Program-made: the position numbers and the translations under genes
The notes under the pieces: generated by a model
Databases searched by the model: none
What the model saw: only the letters and a program-made list of their open reading frames with translations
Told to the model about the DNA's origin: nothing
Shown here: positions 16,906 through 25,726 of the stretch, piece after piece
Layout of the letters: each line of letters opens with the position of its first letter
Numbering within the stretch: position 1 is the stretch's first letter
From: JAVXGM01 sp036657395
Lineage (GTDB): Bacteria > Bacillota > Clostridia > Peptostreptococcales > Anaerovoracaceae
Assembly: GCA_036657395.1 (NCBI GenBank)
Contig: JAVXGM010000002.1
Span: 1-64,000, forward strand
Direction of reading: 5' to 3'
DNA length: 64,000 bases

Positions 16906-17796
16906 TTATTTTATTTTTTCAATAAGTTTTAGAATATCTTCAGGAAGGGGAGCTTCGGCGGCAAGTGGCAGTCCTGTCACCGGATGGGAAAGGGAGATGC
17001 TTTTTGCGTGAAGGGCTTGGCGTTCAATGAGAAAAGCATTGCTTTGTCCGTAGAGATGATCTCCAACAATAGGGTATCCAATATGGGACAGGTGGACACG
17101 AATCTGATGAGTTCGCCCTGTTTCTAGACCTAATTCTACCAGGGTATACCCAGAATCATATCGTTTTAGTACAGTATAGTGGGTGATAGAAGGGGAACCC
17201 CCTTCAACAACGCCTCTTCTTACGCTGTCTGGATCAGGCTGTCCAATAGGACAATCAATAGTTCCTTCGTTTTCTGCAATAATTCCCGTTACAACGGCAA
17301 TGTATATTTTCTTAACCTTATTTTCCTGGTTTTGTTTCATAAAACTAGCTTGTCCATGGGAGTTTTTCGCCACTAGAACTATTCCAGAAGTATCCATATC
17401 AAGCCGGTTGATAAATCTGATTTTATAATTGTCTCCATTATCTAGCATATACTTCATAATACCATTGGCAAGTGTGTGGCAAGGGTGTCCCTTGGTAGGA
17501 TGAACAACTAGTCCAGGCTGTTTGTCCACAATTAGCAGACCCTCATCCTCGTAAACTATAGATACCGGAATATCTTCTGGTGTGAAATTACTAGATTCTT
17601 CAGGGAGATTTACAGTTATCACATCTCCAGGATTTGGGATCAGATACGTGACCAGTTGTTCTCCATTTACAAAAACTAATTTTTCCCGCTTTATCTTGTT
17701 TCGAAGTCGGGTAGAAAAAGAAAACTTTTTTCCTAGAAGAATTTTTATAGACATACCCTTATCTTCGCTTGTAACCGTATAATTAAATTGACTCAT
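16906..17796 (-). CDS. RluA-family 23S/tRNA pseudouridine synthase
   Basis: 296-residue enzyme that converts uridine to pseudouridine in RNA. An S4-like RNA-binding segment (TRLRNKIKREKLVFVNG) is followed by the catalytic domain with RLDMDTSGIVL, whose first Asp is the catalytic residue, and by LETGRTHQIRVHL. The target (rRNA or tRNA site) cannot be assigned. The start at 17796 has AAAGGA 5 nt upstream; an in-frame extension to 17853 lacks this. It is convergent with the response regulator with only 14 nt between stops and no clear terminator. Confidence 0.88.
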   Translation of the reverse strand: MSQFNYTVTSEDKGMSIKILLGKKFSFSTRLRNKIKREKLVFVNGEQLVTYLIPNPGDVITVNLPEESSNFTPEDIPVSIVYEDEGLLIVDKQPGLVVHPTKGHPCHTLANGIMKYMLDNGDNYKIRFINRLDMDTSGIVLVAKNSHGQASFMKQNQENKVKKIYIAVVTGIIAENEGTIDCPIGQPDPDSVRRGVVEGGSPSITHYTVLKRYDSGYTLVELGLETGRTHQIRVHLSHIGYPIVGDHLYGQSNAFLIERQALHAKSISLSHPVTGLPLAAEAPLPEDILKLIEKIK

Positions 17797-17868
17797 AATG
17801 TCCTTTCTTTTGGCAAAATAAAGGGGCTGACCAATATTAAACAGGGCAGCCACCTAATACATTTATTT

Positions 17869-18672
17869 CTAGAGGAACTTGGATTTTACCTTGTCCCAAA
17901 AATCGTAAGATTCAAATCGTAATAGATTTACCACTTTTTCTGAAAACTCAACCTTAATAGAGCTTACATTTACATAGTCGGTTTCAATACCGTCATTTAA
18001 TATGAACAAGTGGTTGTCCTTAGGGTACTCAGGAATAACGTCTAGTGACAGGTCTGAGGGAAGGAGCATGCTAGATGTAAAAGACCTGTAAGCAGTAGTA
18101 TTCATAGGAGCCATGGGTGTAACTTGAAGCAATTTAAGTCTAGGGTCTACAATAGAGCCTCCCAAGGAATAGTTGTAAGCTGTACTTCCTGCAGAAGTAG
18201 CAACTACAATTCCGTCTCCGCTAAACCTTTCAATAGGGCTTGCTCCAATAGAAATGTTTAAGTGGACAGAGTAAGAACTCTTTCCCTTAATTACAATCTC
18301 ATTTAACCCACGGTGAATCTGTTTTTTTCCAGATTGGGTAGTTACAGTAGCTTTAACCGTATTTAGGGGCTGCAAAGTATATTTTCCATAATTGTAGCCT
18401 TCAATGAATGTATCTAAATTATCAGGAGATACTTCCTGAAAGAAACCTAAATGTCCAGTGTTAATTCCCACCAAAGGGATGTTAGGAAAATCATATGTAT
18501 GAACGGCCTCTAAAAGAGTACCGTCTCCACCAATACAGACAAGCAATTCACAGTCTTCAGAGTACTGCTCATCTACTGAAAAGCCGCTAGCTTTTAGCTT
18601 TTCAGTGAGAACATTTTGGGTTTCTTTTGATATGGCTGTACCATTTGTAAATAGATTTATTTTTCTCATCAT
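17869..18672 (-). CDS. nadK: NAD kinase
   Basis: 267-residue NAD kinase, forming NADP from NAD with ATP or polyphosphate. The GGDGT motif (LVCIGGDGTLLEA) lies near residue 50; the glycine-rich FSGDGIVVATSAGSTAYNYSLGG segment and NDGIE follow in the usual order. Two adjacent Met codons occur at the start; either could be used. It begins 6 nt after the pepF stop, suggesting co-transcription of pepF-nadK-rluA on the minus strand. Confidence 0.93.
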   Translation of the reverse strand: MMRKINLFTNGTAISKETQNVLTEKLKASGFSVDEQYSEDCELLVCIGGDGTLLEAVHTYDFPNIPLVGINTGHLGFFQEVSPDNLDTFIEGYNYGKYTLQPLNTVKATVTTQSGKKQIHRGLNEIVIKGKSSYSVHLNISIGASPIERFSGDGIVVATSAGSTAYNYSLGGSIVDPRLKLLQVTPMAPMNTTAYRSFTSSMLLPSDLSLDVIPEYPKDNHLFILNDGIETDYVNVSSIKVEFSEKVVNLLRFESYDFWDKVKSKFL

Positions 18673-18678
18673 TAGATA

Positions 18679-20478
18679 CTACACCAGTTTCTCAAATTCA
18701 TCAACTAAGTTCTTAAAGGTTTCCATAGCTTTTTCAATTGGCTTGGAACTGCTCATATCCACCCCAGCCCCCTTTAAAAGATTAATAGGGTAGTCGCTCT
18801 CACCAGTGGTTAAGAAGTGAACATAGGCATCTCTTGCTTCTGGTCCTTCATTTAATATTTTCTCTGAAAGAGCCGTAGCTGCAGAATATCCAGTAGCATA
18901 TTTATAGACATAAAATGCATTATAGAAATGAGGAATTCTAGCCCATTCATATTTAATAATATCATCTGTGCCAAGAGCCGGTCCAAAATACTTTATATTA
19001 AGTTTTTCATACTCGTTGCACATCCAGTCGGCGGTAAGAACCTGACCTTCTTCAATGGCATTATGGGTAAGATGCTCAAATTCAGCAAACATAGTCTGTC
19101 TAAACAAAGTTGTTCTAAACTCTTCAATATATAAGTTGAGAAGATATTTTTTCATTTCAGGATCTTTTTCTTTTCCCAATAAATGATGCATAAGAAGGGA
19201 TTCATTCACTGTAGATGCAACTTCTGCAGTAAAGATAGAGTGGCTGCCATAGCTGTAAGGCTGAAATTCCCTTGTATAGCTAGAATGCATGGAGTGACCC
19301 ATTTCATGAACAATAGTGAATACATCCTTAAGTGTATTAGTATAGTTTAATAAAATGTATGGCATACTGTCATAACTGCCAAAACTGTAAGCACCGCTAG
19401 TTTTTCCTTGGTTTTCATATACATCAATCCAACCAGCATCAATCCCTTTATTCATTCTATCAATATACTCTTTTCCCAGTGGTGCAAGGCCATCTCTCAT
19501 AATGTCTAAAGCCTCTTCGTAAGAGATAACCTTCTTTGGTAATTCCACAAGAGGCACATAAATATCATGCATTTGTAGTTCATCCACCTTGAGAAGTTTT
19601 TTACGAATTTCCATATATTTATGAACAGCAGGAAGATTCTCATTAACTACCTTTACAAGATTGTCATAGACCTCTTCATTAATATTGTCTCCCGAAAGGG
19701 AAGCCTGGCGAGCAGAATCATATTTTCTAATTCGAGCGCTGATCACATCAGCCTTTGTGTTGTAGTTATAAGCAGAGGCAATAGTATTTATAAGTGCCTT
19801 GTAAGAGGCATACATGCTGTTGTAAGCTGCTTTTCTAACAGACCTGTCGTGACTTTCCATAAAGGTAATATAATTGCCGTGAGTCAGTTCTACTTCGTCA
19901 CCATCTTCATCTATAATAGTACCAAATTTAATGTCTGCATTATTAAGCATAGTGAAAATATCATTTGTAGCACCAGTAATTTCTCCCATCTGAGCCATAA
20001 TGTTTTCTTCAGATTTTGTAAGGATATGCTCCTTTTCTCTAAGAAGATCTAGAATAATAAAAGAATATTCACAAAGTCCGGGAACCTCTTCAATATATTT
20101 AAGGAGTACATCCTTAGGGGTATCTAAAATCTCTGGTGTGAAAAAGGACATGGAAGCGGACACCTGAGCGATAATAGAATTGCATTTATCCGTCATAGCT
20201 TGATATTTTGTATCTCGATTATCTTCATCTCGGCGCATTCTAGCATAGACAAACACCTTTTCAAGCTTTTGCCAGATTTCATCACGATCCTTAAAAGCAT
20301 TTAGAAGTGTAGCACCATTCTCTGTTAACTTTCCAGCATAGCTACTGTAGCTTTTGGTCATTTCAAGAACCTTATCTATGTCAGTTTGAATAACTGATTC
20401 ATCATGAAACATATCTTCAATATTCCATTTGTATTTTTTGTTTATTTCACTTCTGTTTTTTAACGTTTTATCGCTCAT
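18679..20478 (-). CDS. pepF: Oligoendopeptidase F, M3 metallopeptidase
   Basis: 599-residue zinc peptidase of family M3 that cuts short peptides in the cytoplasm. The zinc motif HEMGH sits near residue 390 in TIVHEMGHSMHSSY, with the third ligand Glu about 28 residues later (AEVAST). Length fits PepF. TTAGGAGG lies just upstream of the ATG. Divergent from murI; the 94-nt intergenic region holds promoters for both. Confidence 0.93.
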   Translation of the reverse strand: MSDKTLKNRSEINKKYKWNIEDMFHDESVIQTDIDKVLEMTKSYSSYAGKLTENGATLLNAFKDRDEIWQKLEKVFVYARMRRDEDNRDTKYQAMTDKCNSIIAQVSASMSFFTPEILDTPKDVLLKYIEEVPGLCEYSFIILDLLREKEHILTKSEENIMAQMGEITGATNDIFTMLNNADIKFGTIIDEDGDEVELTHGNYITFMESHDRSVRKAAYNSMYASYKALINTIASAYNYNTKADVISARIRKYDSARQASLSGDNINEEVYDNLVKVVNENLPAVHKYMEIRKKLLKVDELQMHDIYVPLVELPKKVISYEEALDIMRDGLAPLGKEYIDRMNKGIDAGWIDVYENQGKTSGAYSFGSYDSMPYILLNYTNTLKDVFTIVHEMGHSMHSSYTREFQPYSYGSHSIFTAEVASTVNESLLMHHLLGKEKDPEMKKYLLNLYIEEFRTTLFRQTMFAEFEHLTHNAIEEGQVLTADWMCNEYEKLNIKYFGPALGTDDIIKYEWARIPHFYNAFYVYKYATGYSAATALSEKILNEGPEARDAYVHFLTTGESDYPINLLKGAGVDMSSSKPIEKAMETFKNLVDEFEKLV

Positions 20479-20502
20479 TATTAGCCTCCTAAGCTTAACT
20501 AT

Positions 20503-20531
20503 TTTACTTTATATTGCACATACTGTATAAT
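20503..20531 (+). promoter_or_regulatory. Sigma-A promoter of murI
   Basis: TTTACT at 20503-20508, 17-nt spacer, TATAAT at 20526-20531. Leader to the murI ATG is about 35 nt. Confidence 0.65.
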
Positions 20532-20572
20532 ATCAGTTATTATATCATAAAGTTGAAAGGATTATTTGCATA

Positions 20573-21403
20573 ATGGATAACAGACCAATAGGTTTTTTTG
20601 ATTCAGGCTTGGGAGGACTTACTTGCATACCATATTTAATGGAAGCACTTCCTCAAGAGAAGATTATATATTTTGGAGATACAGCAAGGACACCATACGG
20701 CTCAAAGGCTACGTCAACGATTAGAAGCTTTTCCTTGCAGATTGCAGATTTTTTAGTAAAACACGATGTGAAAATGATAGTTATTGCATGCAACACTGTA
20801 AGTGCCACTTGTGTAGATGATATCCAATTTCGTTTTCCAAAGATTCCTATTATCGGAATTATAAAGCCAGCAGCAGAGAAGATTGCCAAGAGCTGTTCCA
20901 CGATAAACAAAATAGGCATTATTGGGACAAAGGTAACCATACAAAGTAACGCATATGCTCATCAGGTAAAAAGGCTCAATGCAGATTTAGATATATTCGA
21001 AACTTCATGTCCTGCATTTGTACCACTTATTGAAGAGGGAATCATTGAAAATGACATTATGGATTTGACTATACAGTATTATATGAAGGATTTCGTTATA
21101 AAAAATCGATTGGACACCATAGTACTTGGCTGTACTCATTATCCACTAATAGAGTCTAATATTAAAAAACTCTATCCTAACATGAGAATCATAAATCCTT
21201 CTGCGGAAATTATATCAACTATTAAAGAGAGGTTGGAGACAAATAATCTACTTGCAAAGGATTCAAAATGTGAAAACGTTTTCTATGCAAGCGACCTTTC
21301 GGAAAACTTTATTAATATGATAAATAGCATATTCGATGATACCAAAGCCAACGTGAAATTTATAAATTTAGATTTAGAAACAGTAGAGGAAGGGAAAAAA
21401 TGA
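20573..21403 (+). CDS. murI: Glutamate racemase
   Basis: 276-residue enzyme making D-glutamate for peptidoglycan. The start PIGFFDSGLGGLT is the family signature, with PYG near residue 42. The catalytic cysteines are Cys73 (IACNTVSA) and Cys187 (GCTHYP). GAAAGGATTAT precedes the ATG. Its stop overlaps the next gene by 4 nt (ATGA), so the downstream unknown gene is translationally coupled. This is separate from the aspartate racemase homologue at 6245. Confidence 0.94.
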   Translation: MDNRPIGFFDSGLGGLTCIPYLMEALPQEKIIYFGDTARTPYGSKATSTIRSFSLQIADFLVKHDVKMIVIACNTVSATCVDDIQFRFPKIPIIGIIKPAAEKIAKSCSTINKIGIIGTKVTIQSNAYAHQVKRLNADLDIFETSCPAFVPLIEEGIIENDIMDLTIQYYMKDFVIKNRLDTIVLGCTHYPLIESNIKKLYPNMRIINPSAEIISTIKERLETNNLLAKDSKCENVFYASDLSENFINMINSIFDDTKANVKFINLDLETVEEGKK

Positions 21404-22002
21404 AATTAGAAAACCTTTTAGATTATTTAAAATTGGAAGAACCTGGAGAATTTCAATTCTTTGAGGATTTTGCAGATTTAATTGAAATGGATACAGAAAT
21501 TGATTCAGACACTATGTACAGCTTTTTATCTCAAGTAGATTTAGCTACATTTGCACAGCTTATTAACAGTTATTTTGAGGAGGCTTTAGAATCCTTACCT
21601 GAAGATGCTATGAACATATACACACTTCTTGACACAGCGAAAATGTCATTTATAGGTATGGCAAACCACATAGAAAAAGAGGGGGATTTAGTTCTCCTTT
21701 CAGAAGAGTTTGCTCGATTTAAAACTTGGTATGCTTTAGACTCTAAAGTGAAAGTAATATCTCTAGATAAGCAGAACAGACTTTCCAAGGAAACTTCAGT
21801 AAGAGATGCCATTGTCTTAGCTAGGCTTGAGCGACTAGGACAAGAGCAGTTTGAATATATATTTAGTGGTGCACTCGATTTTAAACTGGATCAATATACA
21901 ATTGACTTTGCAGATTTAGCAGCCATAGACCTTCAAGAGAAAGAACTGGAAAATGATGAAGAGCCTGAAGATATTAAACGTGGTGAAAGAATAGACTATT
22001 AA
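21400..22002 (+). CDS. Unknown protein coupled to murI
   Basis: 200-residue acidic soluble protein that I do not recognise. It is rich in Glu, Asp and Leu and looks mainly helical, with no membrane segment, signal peptide or catalytic motif that I can see. The C-terminus is highly charged (ELENDEEPEDIKRGE). Its ATG lies inside the murI stop (ATGA overlap), so it is expressed with the glutamate racemase. A link to racemase control or wall synthesis is possible but unsupported. Confidence 0.75.
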   Translation: MKLENLLDYLKLEEPGEFQFFEDFADLIEMDTEIDSDTMYSFLSQVDLATFAQLINSYFEEALESLPEDAMNIYTLLDTAKMSFIGMANHIEKEGDLVLLSEEFARFKTWYALDSKVKVISLDKQNRLSKETSVRDAIVLARLERLGQEQFEYIFSGALDFKLDQYTIDFADLAAIDLQEKELENDEEPEDIKRGERIDY

Positions 22003-22008
22003 GTAGGA

Positions 22009-22036
22009 ACCAATAAAGGAAAACTTGCATAATATA
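22009..22036 (+). promoter_or_regulatory. Sigma-K-like sporulation promoter of the Cys-rich miniprotein
   Basis: AC at 22009-22010, 17-nt spacer, CATAATATA at 22028-22036: an exact match to the sigma-K form AC-N16/17-CATAnnnTA known from Bacillus. Predicted start near 22044, about 26 nt before the ATG. Confidence 0.6.
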
Positions 22037-22069
22037 TATTATCTTAAATGTATTATGGAGGTTTTTTTT

Positions 22070-22246
22070 ATGGATGAAAGAGAATGTTGTGAAAGAGAAT
22101 GTATGAGAGATTGTAAGGAAAAATGTTTTGATGATTGTTGCTGTGACAACAATAATGGGAGTTCCATTTGGATTTTGATTCTTGTCGTTATACTACTTTG
22201 TAACAATAACGGCGGAAAAGGTGGTATCCTAGGTGGCCTTTTCTAA
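22070..22246 (+). CDS. Cys-rich membrane miniprotein, probable spore-coat component
   Basis: 58 residues with nine cysteines. The N-terminal 25 residues are charged with repeating EC, DC and CCC; an NNNGSS linker precedes one hydrophobic helix (SIWILILVVILLC), and the end is NNNGGKGGILGGLF. The build recalls small sporulation and coat peptides with Gly-rich tails, but I cannot name the family. GGAGG lies 10 nt before ATG 22070; an upstream in-frame ATG at 22025 lacks a ribosome site and precedes the predicted transcription start. The sigma-K-like promoter at 22009 supports late mother-cell expression. Confidence 0.7.
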   Translation: MDERECCERECMRDCKEKCFDDCCCDNNNGSSIWILILVVILLCNNNGGKGGILGGLF

Positions 22247-22271
22247 AGGCAAAATCAACATACGGTAACAT

Positions 22272-22311
22272 AAAATTATAGTAAACAATAAAGTTTACTA
22301 TAATTTTTTTG
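22272..22311. terminator. Bidirectional intrinsic terminator
   Basis: Perfect 15-bp arms (22272-22286 and 22293-22307) around a 6-nt loop, with T-run on the plus strand and A-rich upstream side. It serves the convergent miniprotein and DUF378 genes. Confidence 0.85.
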
Positions 22312-22327
22312 CCATATGCTACATTAG

Positions 22328-22513
22328 TTACGCTTTGCGAAAGAAAAATGAAATAGCATAAAGCCCAGCAAGACCTACAAGCGCAAAGATAATTCTACTT
22401 ACTATTTCAAGATTCGGACCAAAAATACTGGTAACAAGGTTGTATTTAAAAAAACCAACTAATCCCCAATTTAATGCACCAATAATAATCAGTGCAAGAG
22501 TTAAATTCCTCAA
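22328..22513 (-). CDS. DUF378 small membrane protein
   Basis: 61-residue protein with two hydrophobic segments; LALIIIGALNWGLVGFFKYNLV is cut here as the DUF378 hallmark GALNWGLVGFF, followed by IFALVGLAGLYAI. Function of the family is unknown. The TTG at 22513 is taken as start because AAAGGAG lies 8 nt upstream; the TTG six codons earlier overlaps that ribosome site. It is convergent with the Cys-rich miniprotein. Confidence 0.8.
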   Translation of the reverse strand: MRNLTLALIIIGALNWGLVGFFKYNLVTSIFGPNLEIVSRIIFALVGLAGLYAISFFFRKA

Positions 22514-22575
22514 AAATATCACTCCTTTCAAAGGATATTTTACCCATTATCTAAAAAAATATGAGACACTTGCTT

Positions 22576-22603
22576 TTGACTTGTTTTGGTGATAGGATAA
22601 ATT
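22576..22603 (+). promoter_or_regulatory. Sigma-A promoter of the rarD-like gene
   Basis: TTGACT at 22576-22581, 16-nt spacer, TAAATT at 22598-22603, about 30 nt before the ATG. Confidence 0.5.
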
Positions 22604-22633
22604 GTTAATTTAAAAGGAATTTTAGGGTGAAAA

Positions 22634-23560
22634 ATGAGACATATTGAAAAAAGTTTAAAAGAGAAAAAACAATATAAGGTGGGCATGATTTGTGCACTTC
22701 TTTGTTCTATTATATGGGGAGTTTTGCCCATTTATTGGCAAGCACTTAGACCAATTGATTCTTTTGTAATAATATTTTACAGAATATTTTTAGTAGGATT
22801 GGTTTGTTTTTTGGTTGCATGGAAACTATATGGCATAAAGGGAATAAAAGCACCTTTAAAAGAAAAAGGAGCAATGTTAAAATTCTTCTTAGCCGGACTG
22901 TTAATTACAGCAAACTGGAGCATATATATATGGGCTGTCAATGCGGATCATGTTATACAAACCTGCATAGGATATTACATAGAGCCATTAATGGTATGTG
23001 CATTTGGCATTATACTCTTCAAAGAAAAATTATCAAAATATAAACTAATTGCCTTTGTTGCAGCATGTATAGGGGTAGTAGTAATTTTGGTTCACTTTAT
23101 GGAAATTCCATTTATTGCTCTTAGCCTTGGAATCACATTTGCAATATATGCAGCTATAAAAAAGAGTGTACACGTACCAGCCATATTGTCACTATTATAT
23201 GAAACAATGTTGCTATCGCCAGTGGCATTAGCAGTGATTATATATTTAGAAGTGACAGGAAAAGGGGCAATAGGCGTGGGACAACCCTACCAGTATATGC
23301 TTTTACTTCTTGTAGGAATTTCAACAGCAATTCCTTTAGGATTGTTTGCCGTGGCAGCTAGTAAAATATCCCTTGTATCCCTAGGAATTATGGAGTATAT
23401 TTCTCCGACGATTTCGTTAGTAATTGGTATATTCCTACTTGGGGAAGCATTTGATTTGGTTCAGTTTATAGCATTTGCCATTATTTGGGTTGGGCTGATT
23501 TTCTTTACATTTGGAGAATACAGAGAAAACAAAACAACTGTTATTGATGAAAAATCATAA
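22634..23560 (+). CDS. EamA/RarD-family drug/metabolite transporter
   Basis: 308-residue membrane protein with about ten hydrophobic segments. WGVLPIYWQAL near residue 30 and the paired FYRIFLVGL and ANWSIYIWAVN motifs are typical of RarD proteins, which belong to the EamA superfamily. Substrate unknown (RarD was named from chloramphenicol phenotypes). The ATG at 22634 has AGGGTG upstream. The 3' end overlaps the start of the next gene, so the two are probably co-translated. Confidence 0.85.
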   Translation: MRHIEKSLKEKKQYKVGMICALLCSIIWGVLPIYWQALRPIDSFVIIFYRIFLVGLVCFLVAWKLYGIKGIKAPLKEKGAMLKFFLAGLLITANWSIYIWAVNADHVIQTCIGYYIEPLMVCAFGIILFKEKLSKYKLIAFVAACIGVVVILVHFMEIPFIALSLGITFAIYAAIKKSVHVPAILSLLYETMLLSPVALAVIIYLEVTGKGAIGVGQPYQYMLLLLVGISTAIPLGLFAVAASKISLVSLGIMEYISPTISLVIGIFLLGEAFDLVQFIAFAIIWVGLIFFTFGEYRENKTTVIDEKS

Positions 23561-25508
23561 GATGGGTATTTTCCCCGTAGCCATTATGTATGTGGGGACG
23601 ATTATGGGAGCTGGATTTGCATCGGGTAGAGAAATTTGGCAATTTTTTGGAGTCTTTGAAGAACATGCATATACAGGCATTGCTTTAGTGGGTACACTCT
23701 TTGTAATAGTCGGAGTTATGACTAGTATTATCGCACGAAAGCTACATACAAATGATATGGGACGTGTGATCGTTCCCAGTAACCACAGAGGAGTGGAGAA
23801 TTTCGTCGGATATTTTATGGCAGTAATACTGTTTACCGTATTAATTACTATGTCTTCTGCTGGAGGAGCTCTTTTTAACCAACAATTTGGTTTGAGCAGA
23901 ATTCTAGGAGGGGCAGTAATTATTTTTCTTGTGATTATTACTGTAATTGGTGGCTTTAATAGAGTCTCAAAGGTATTCCATTACATTATGCCAGTGCTTA
24001 TGACAGTCGTAATTGGAGTATGCATCCTTGTTATCTTTAAAGATCTGCCCCAACATCAGGTTACTGTAGAATTAAATCCTAGTCCACTGGCACCTACTTG
24101 GGCGCTATCAGCAATTCTTTATCTTTCGTACAATATGTTGGCAATAGTTCCAATTGTTGCTACCGCATCTATTAATGCTAAATCAACTAAACATGCAGTT
24201 TTAGGGACAGCCTTAGGAGGCATACTTCTAGGTATTCTGGTTTTCCTTCTAGTTACAGCGATGAAGACGGATCAAAATTTTTCTCAGATTATGGACATGC
24301 CAATGTTAGGATTTTCTGAAAAGTTATCCCCGGTTATTAATGGAATTTACATAACTGTACTTTTTTTTGCAATATACGCATCAGCCACAAGCAACTATTA
24401 TGGCTTTACTACAAAACTAAAGACCTCTCCTAGAAAGAATATGCTTATAATCATAATTGGGGTCATAGGTTTTTTATTTGGACTTATGGGATTTAAAAAC
24501 GTAGTTGCATATATGTTCCCAATAGAAGGGTTTATTGGGATTGCTATTATCATTATGGTGATAATTAATTTTGTGAAAGTAATGAGGATGAAAAAAATGG
24601 GATTATTTAATAATCTACTTGGGAGTCATGATCGGTTTGATTTTCCAGAAGGAATAAAAAGAGTTACAGCAGGCCATGGAGGAGAGTCAATTCTTGTCTT
24701 TGGCAGTGAAAAGACTGCACTTATGGACTGTGGCATGGCATATTGTGGATCTCAGCTTGTAGAAAATATAAAAAGAGAATTAAATGGGAAAACTTTAGAT
24801 TATGTCATACTTAGCCATACCCACTATGATCATATCGGTGCATTGCCTTACGTGAAAGAAGCATTTCCACGGGTAGTTATTTATGGTTCAAAGAAGGGAC
24901 AAAGAATTTTAGAAAGACCAGGAGCCATAAGGCTAATTAAAGAACTAGGAGAAACAGCTCGTGCTGATTATGCAGAGGATAATACAAGGGAAATATTAAC
25001 CAAAGACCTTGAAATTAATGTTGCAGTAGAAAATGGTAGAGAAATTTCTCTAGGTAGGGAACATTTTCTTGTACTGGAAACAAAAGGCCATACAGACTGT
25101 TCACTTTCCTACGTTTTGGAGCCACAGGGAATCATGTTTGCCAGTGAAAGCACAGGAATCTTAGAGAGAGAAGACTTTGTTCACACTGCCATTCTTAAAA
25201 GTTATGATGATGCAATGACATCTCTAAGAATATGCCAAAATTACAACCCTAAATATATTATCTGCCCTCACTATGGGATTTTGCCTGAAGATTTTAATGA
25301 TAGGTTTTGGCAACTTTTTGTAAAAGCTGCAGAGGAAAAGCTAGAATTTGTCCGCAAGCTAAATGAAAAAGGGCTAAGCCTTGATGAAATGCTTATAGCT
25401 TACAAAGAAGAGTACTGGCAAGAGGAGAAGGAAGAAGAACAGCCTTTAAAGGCATTTATGATTAATGGAAAGAATATGATAAAAGTGTTGTTAGAAAAAA
25501 TAGAATAA
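23547..25508 (+). CDS. YkvI-like membrane transporter fused to metallo-beta-lactamase-fold hydrolase
   Basis: 653-residue protein in one open frame. Residues 1-about 345 form a YkvI-like membrane domain with about ten helices, beginning with MYVGTIMGAGFASGREIWQF, a pattern related to amino-acid/sodium symporters. Residues about 351-653 form a complete metallo-beta-lactamase-fold domain: SHTHYDHIG (around 424-429), KGHTDCS and CPHYG carry the metal ligands, with Glu in ASESTG where Asp is usual. GAGGA at 24584-24588 lies 8 nt before an in-frame ATG at 24597 (residue 351), so the hydrolase could also be made alone. The N-terminal start is uncertain: ATG 23547 or 23562 near the previous stop; neither has a strong ribosome site. 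Confidence 0.8.
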   Translation: MKNHKMGIFPVAIMYVGTIMGAGFASGREIWQFFGVFEEHAYTGIALVGTLFVIVGVMTSIIARKLHTNDMGRVIVPSNHRGVENFVGYFMAVILFTVLITMSSAGGALFNQQFGLSRILGGAVIIFLVIITVIGGFNRVSKVFHYIMPVLMTVVIGVCILVIFKDLPQHQVTVELNPSPLAPTWALSAILYLSYNMLAIVPIVATASINAKSTKHAVLGTALGGILLGILVFLLVTAMKTDQNFSQIMDMPMLGFSEKLSPVINGIYITVLFFAIYASATSNYYGFTTKLKTSPRKNMLIIIIGVIGFLFGLMGFKNVVAYMFPIEGFIGIAIIIMVIINFVKVMRMKKMGLFNNLLGSHDRFDFPEGIKRVTAGHGGESILVFGSEKTALMDCGMAYCGSQLVENIKRELNGKTLDYVILSHTHYDHIGALPYVKEAFPRVVIYGSKKGQRILERPGAIRLIKELGETARADYAEDNTREILTKDLEINVAVENGREISLGREHFLVLETKGHTDCSLSYVLEPQGIMFASESTGILEREDFVHTAILKSYDDAMTSLRICQNYNPKYIICPHYGILPEDFNDRFWQLFVKAAEEKLEFVRKLNEKGLSLDEMLIAYKEEYWQEEKEEEQPLKAFMINGKNMIKVLLEKIE

Positions 25509-25726
25509 TAAATTGCATTGTTAGACGAGTTTTATGTATAATTAAATGGCAAAATAAATTAATTTACAAAATTAGAGGGAATAAACACTCTTATTTTGGC
25601 ATCGTTTCGTAAAAAAGCGTGATAAAATTATAAATATACATTTGACACATATAACAAAGCCACATAAACTAGTGTATCAGTTTATGTGGCTTTGAATTTA
25701 TATTATTGCCTTAACAGCCTATCTAG
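25509..25726. other. Intergenic region with bidirectional terminator
   Basis: Non-coding gap between convergent genes. Arms AAAGCCACATAAAC (25656-25669) and GTTTATGTGGCTTT (25680-25693) pair perfectly over a 10-nt loop and would stop transcription from either side. Nothing else recognisable. Confidence 0.7.

Noticed and set aside
19621..20052. Plus-strand frame of 143 residues
   Set aside because: Shadow of pepF on the opposite strand; pepF has full M3 motifs.
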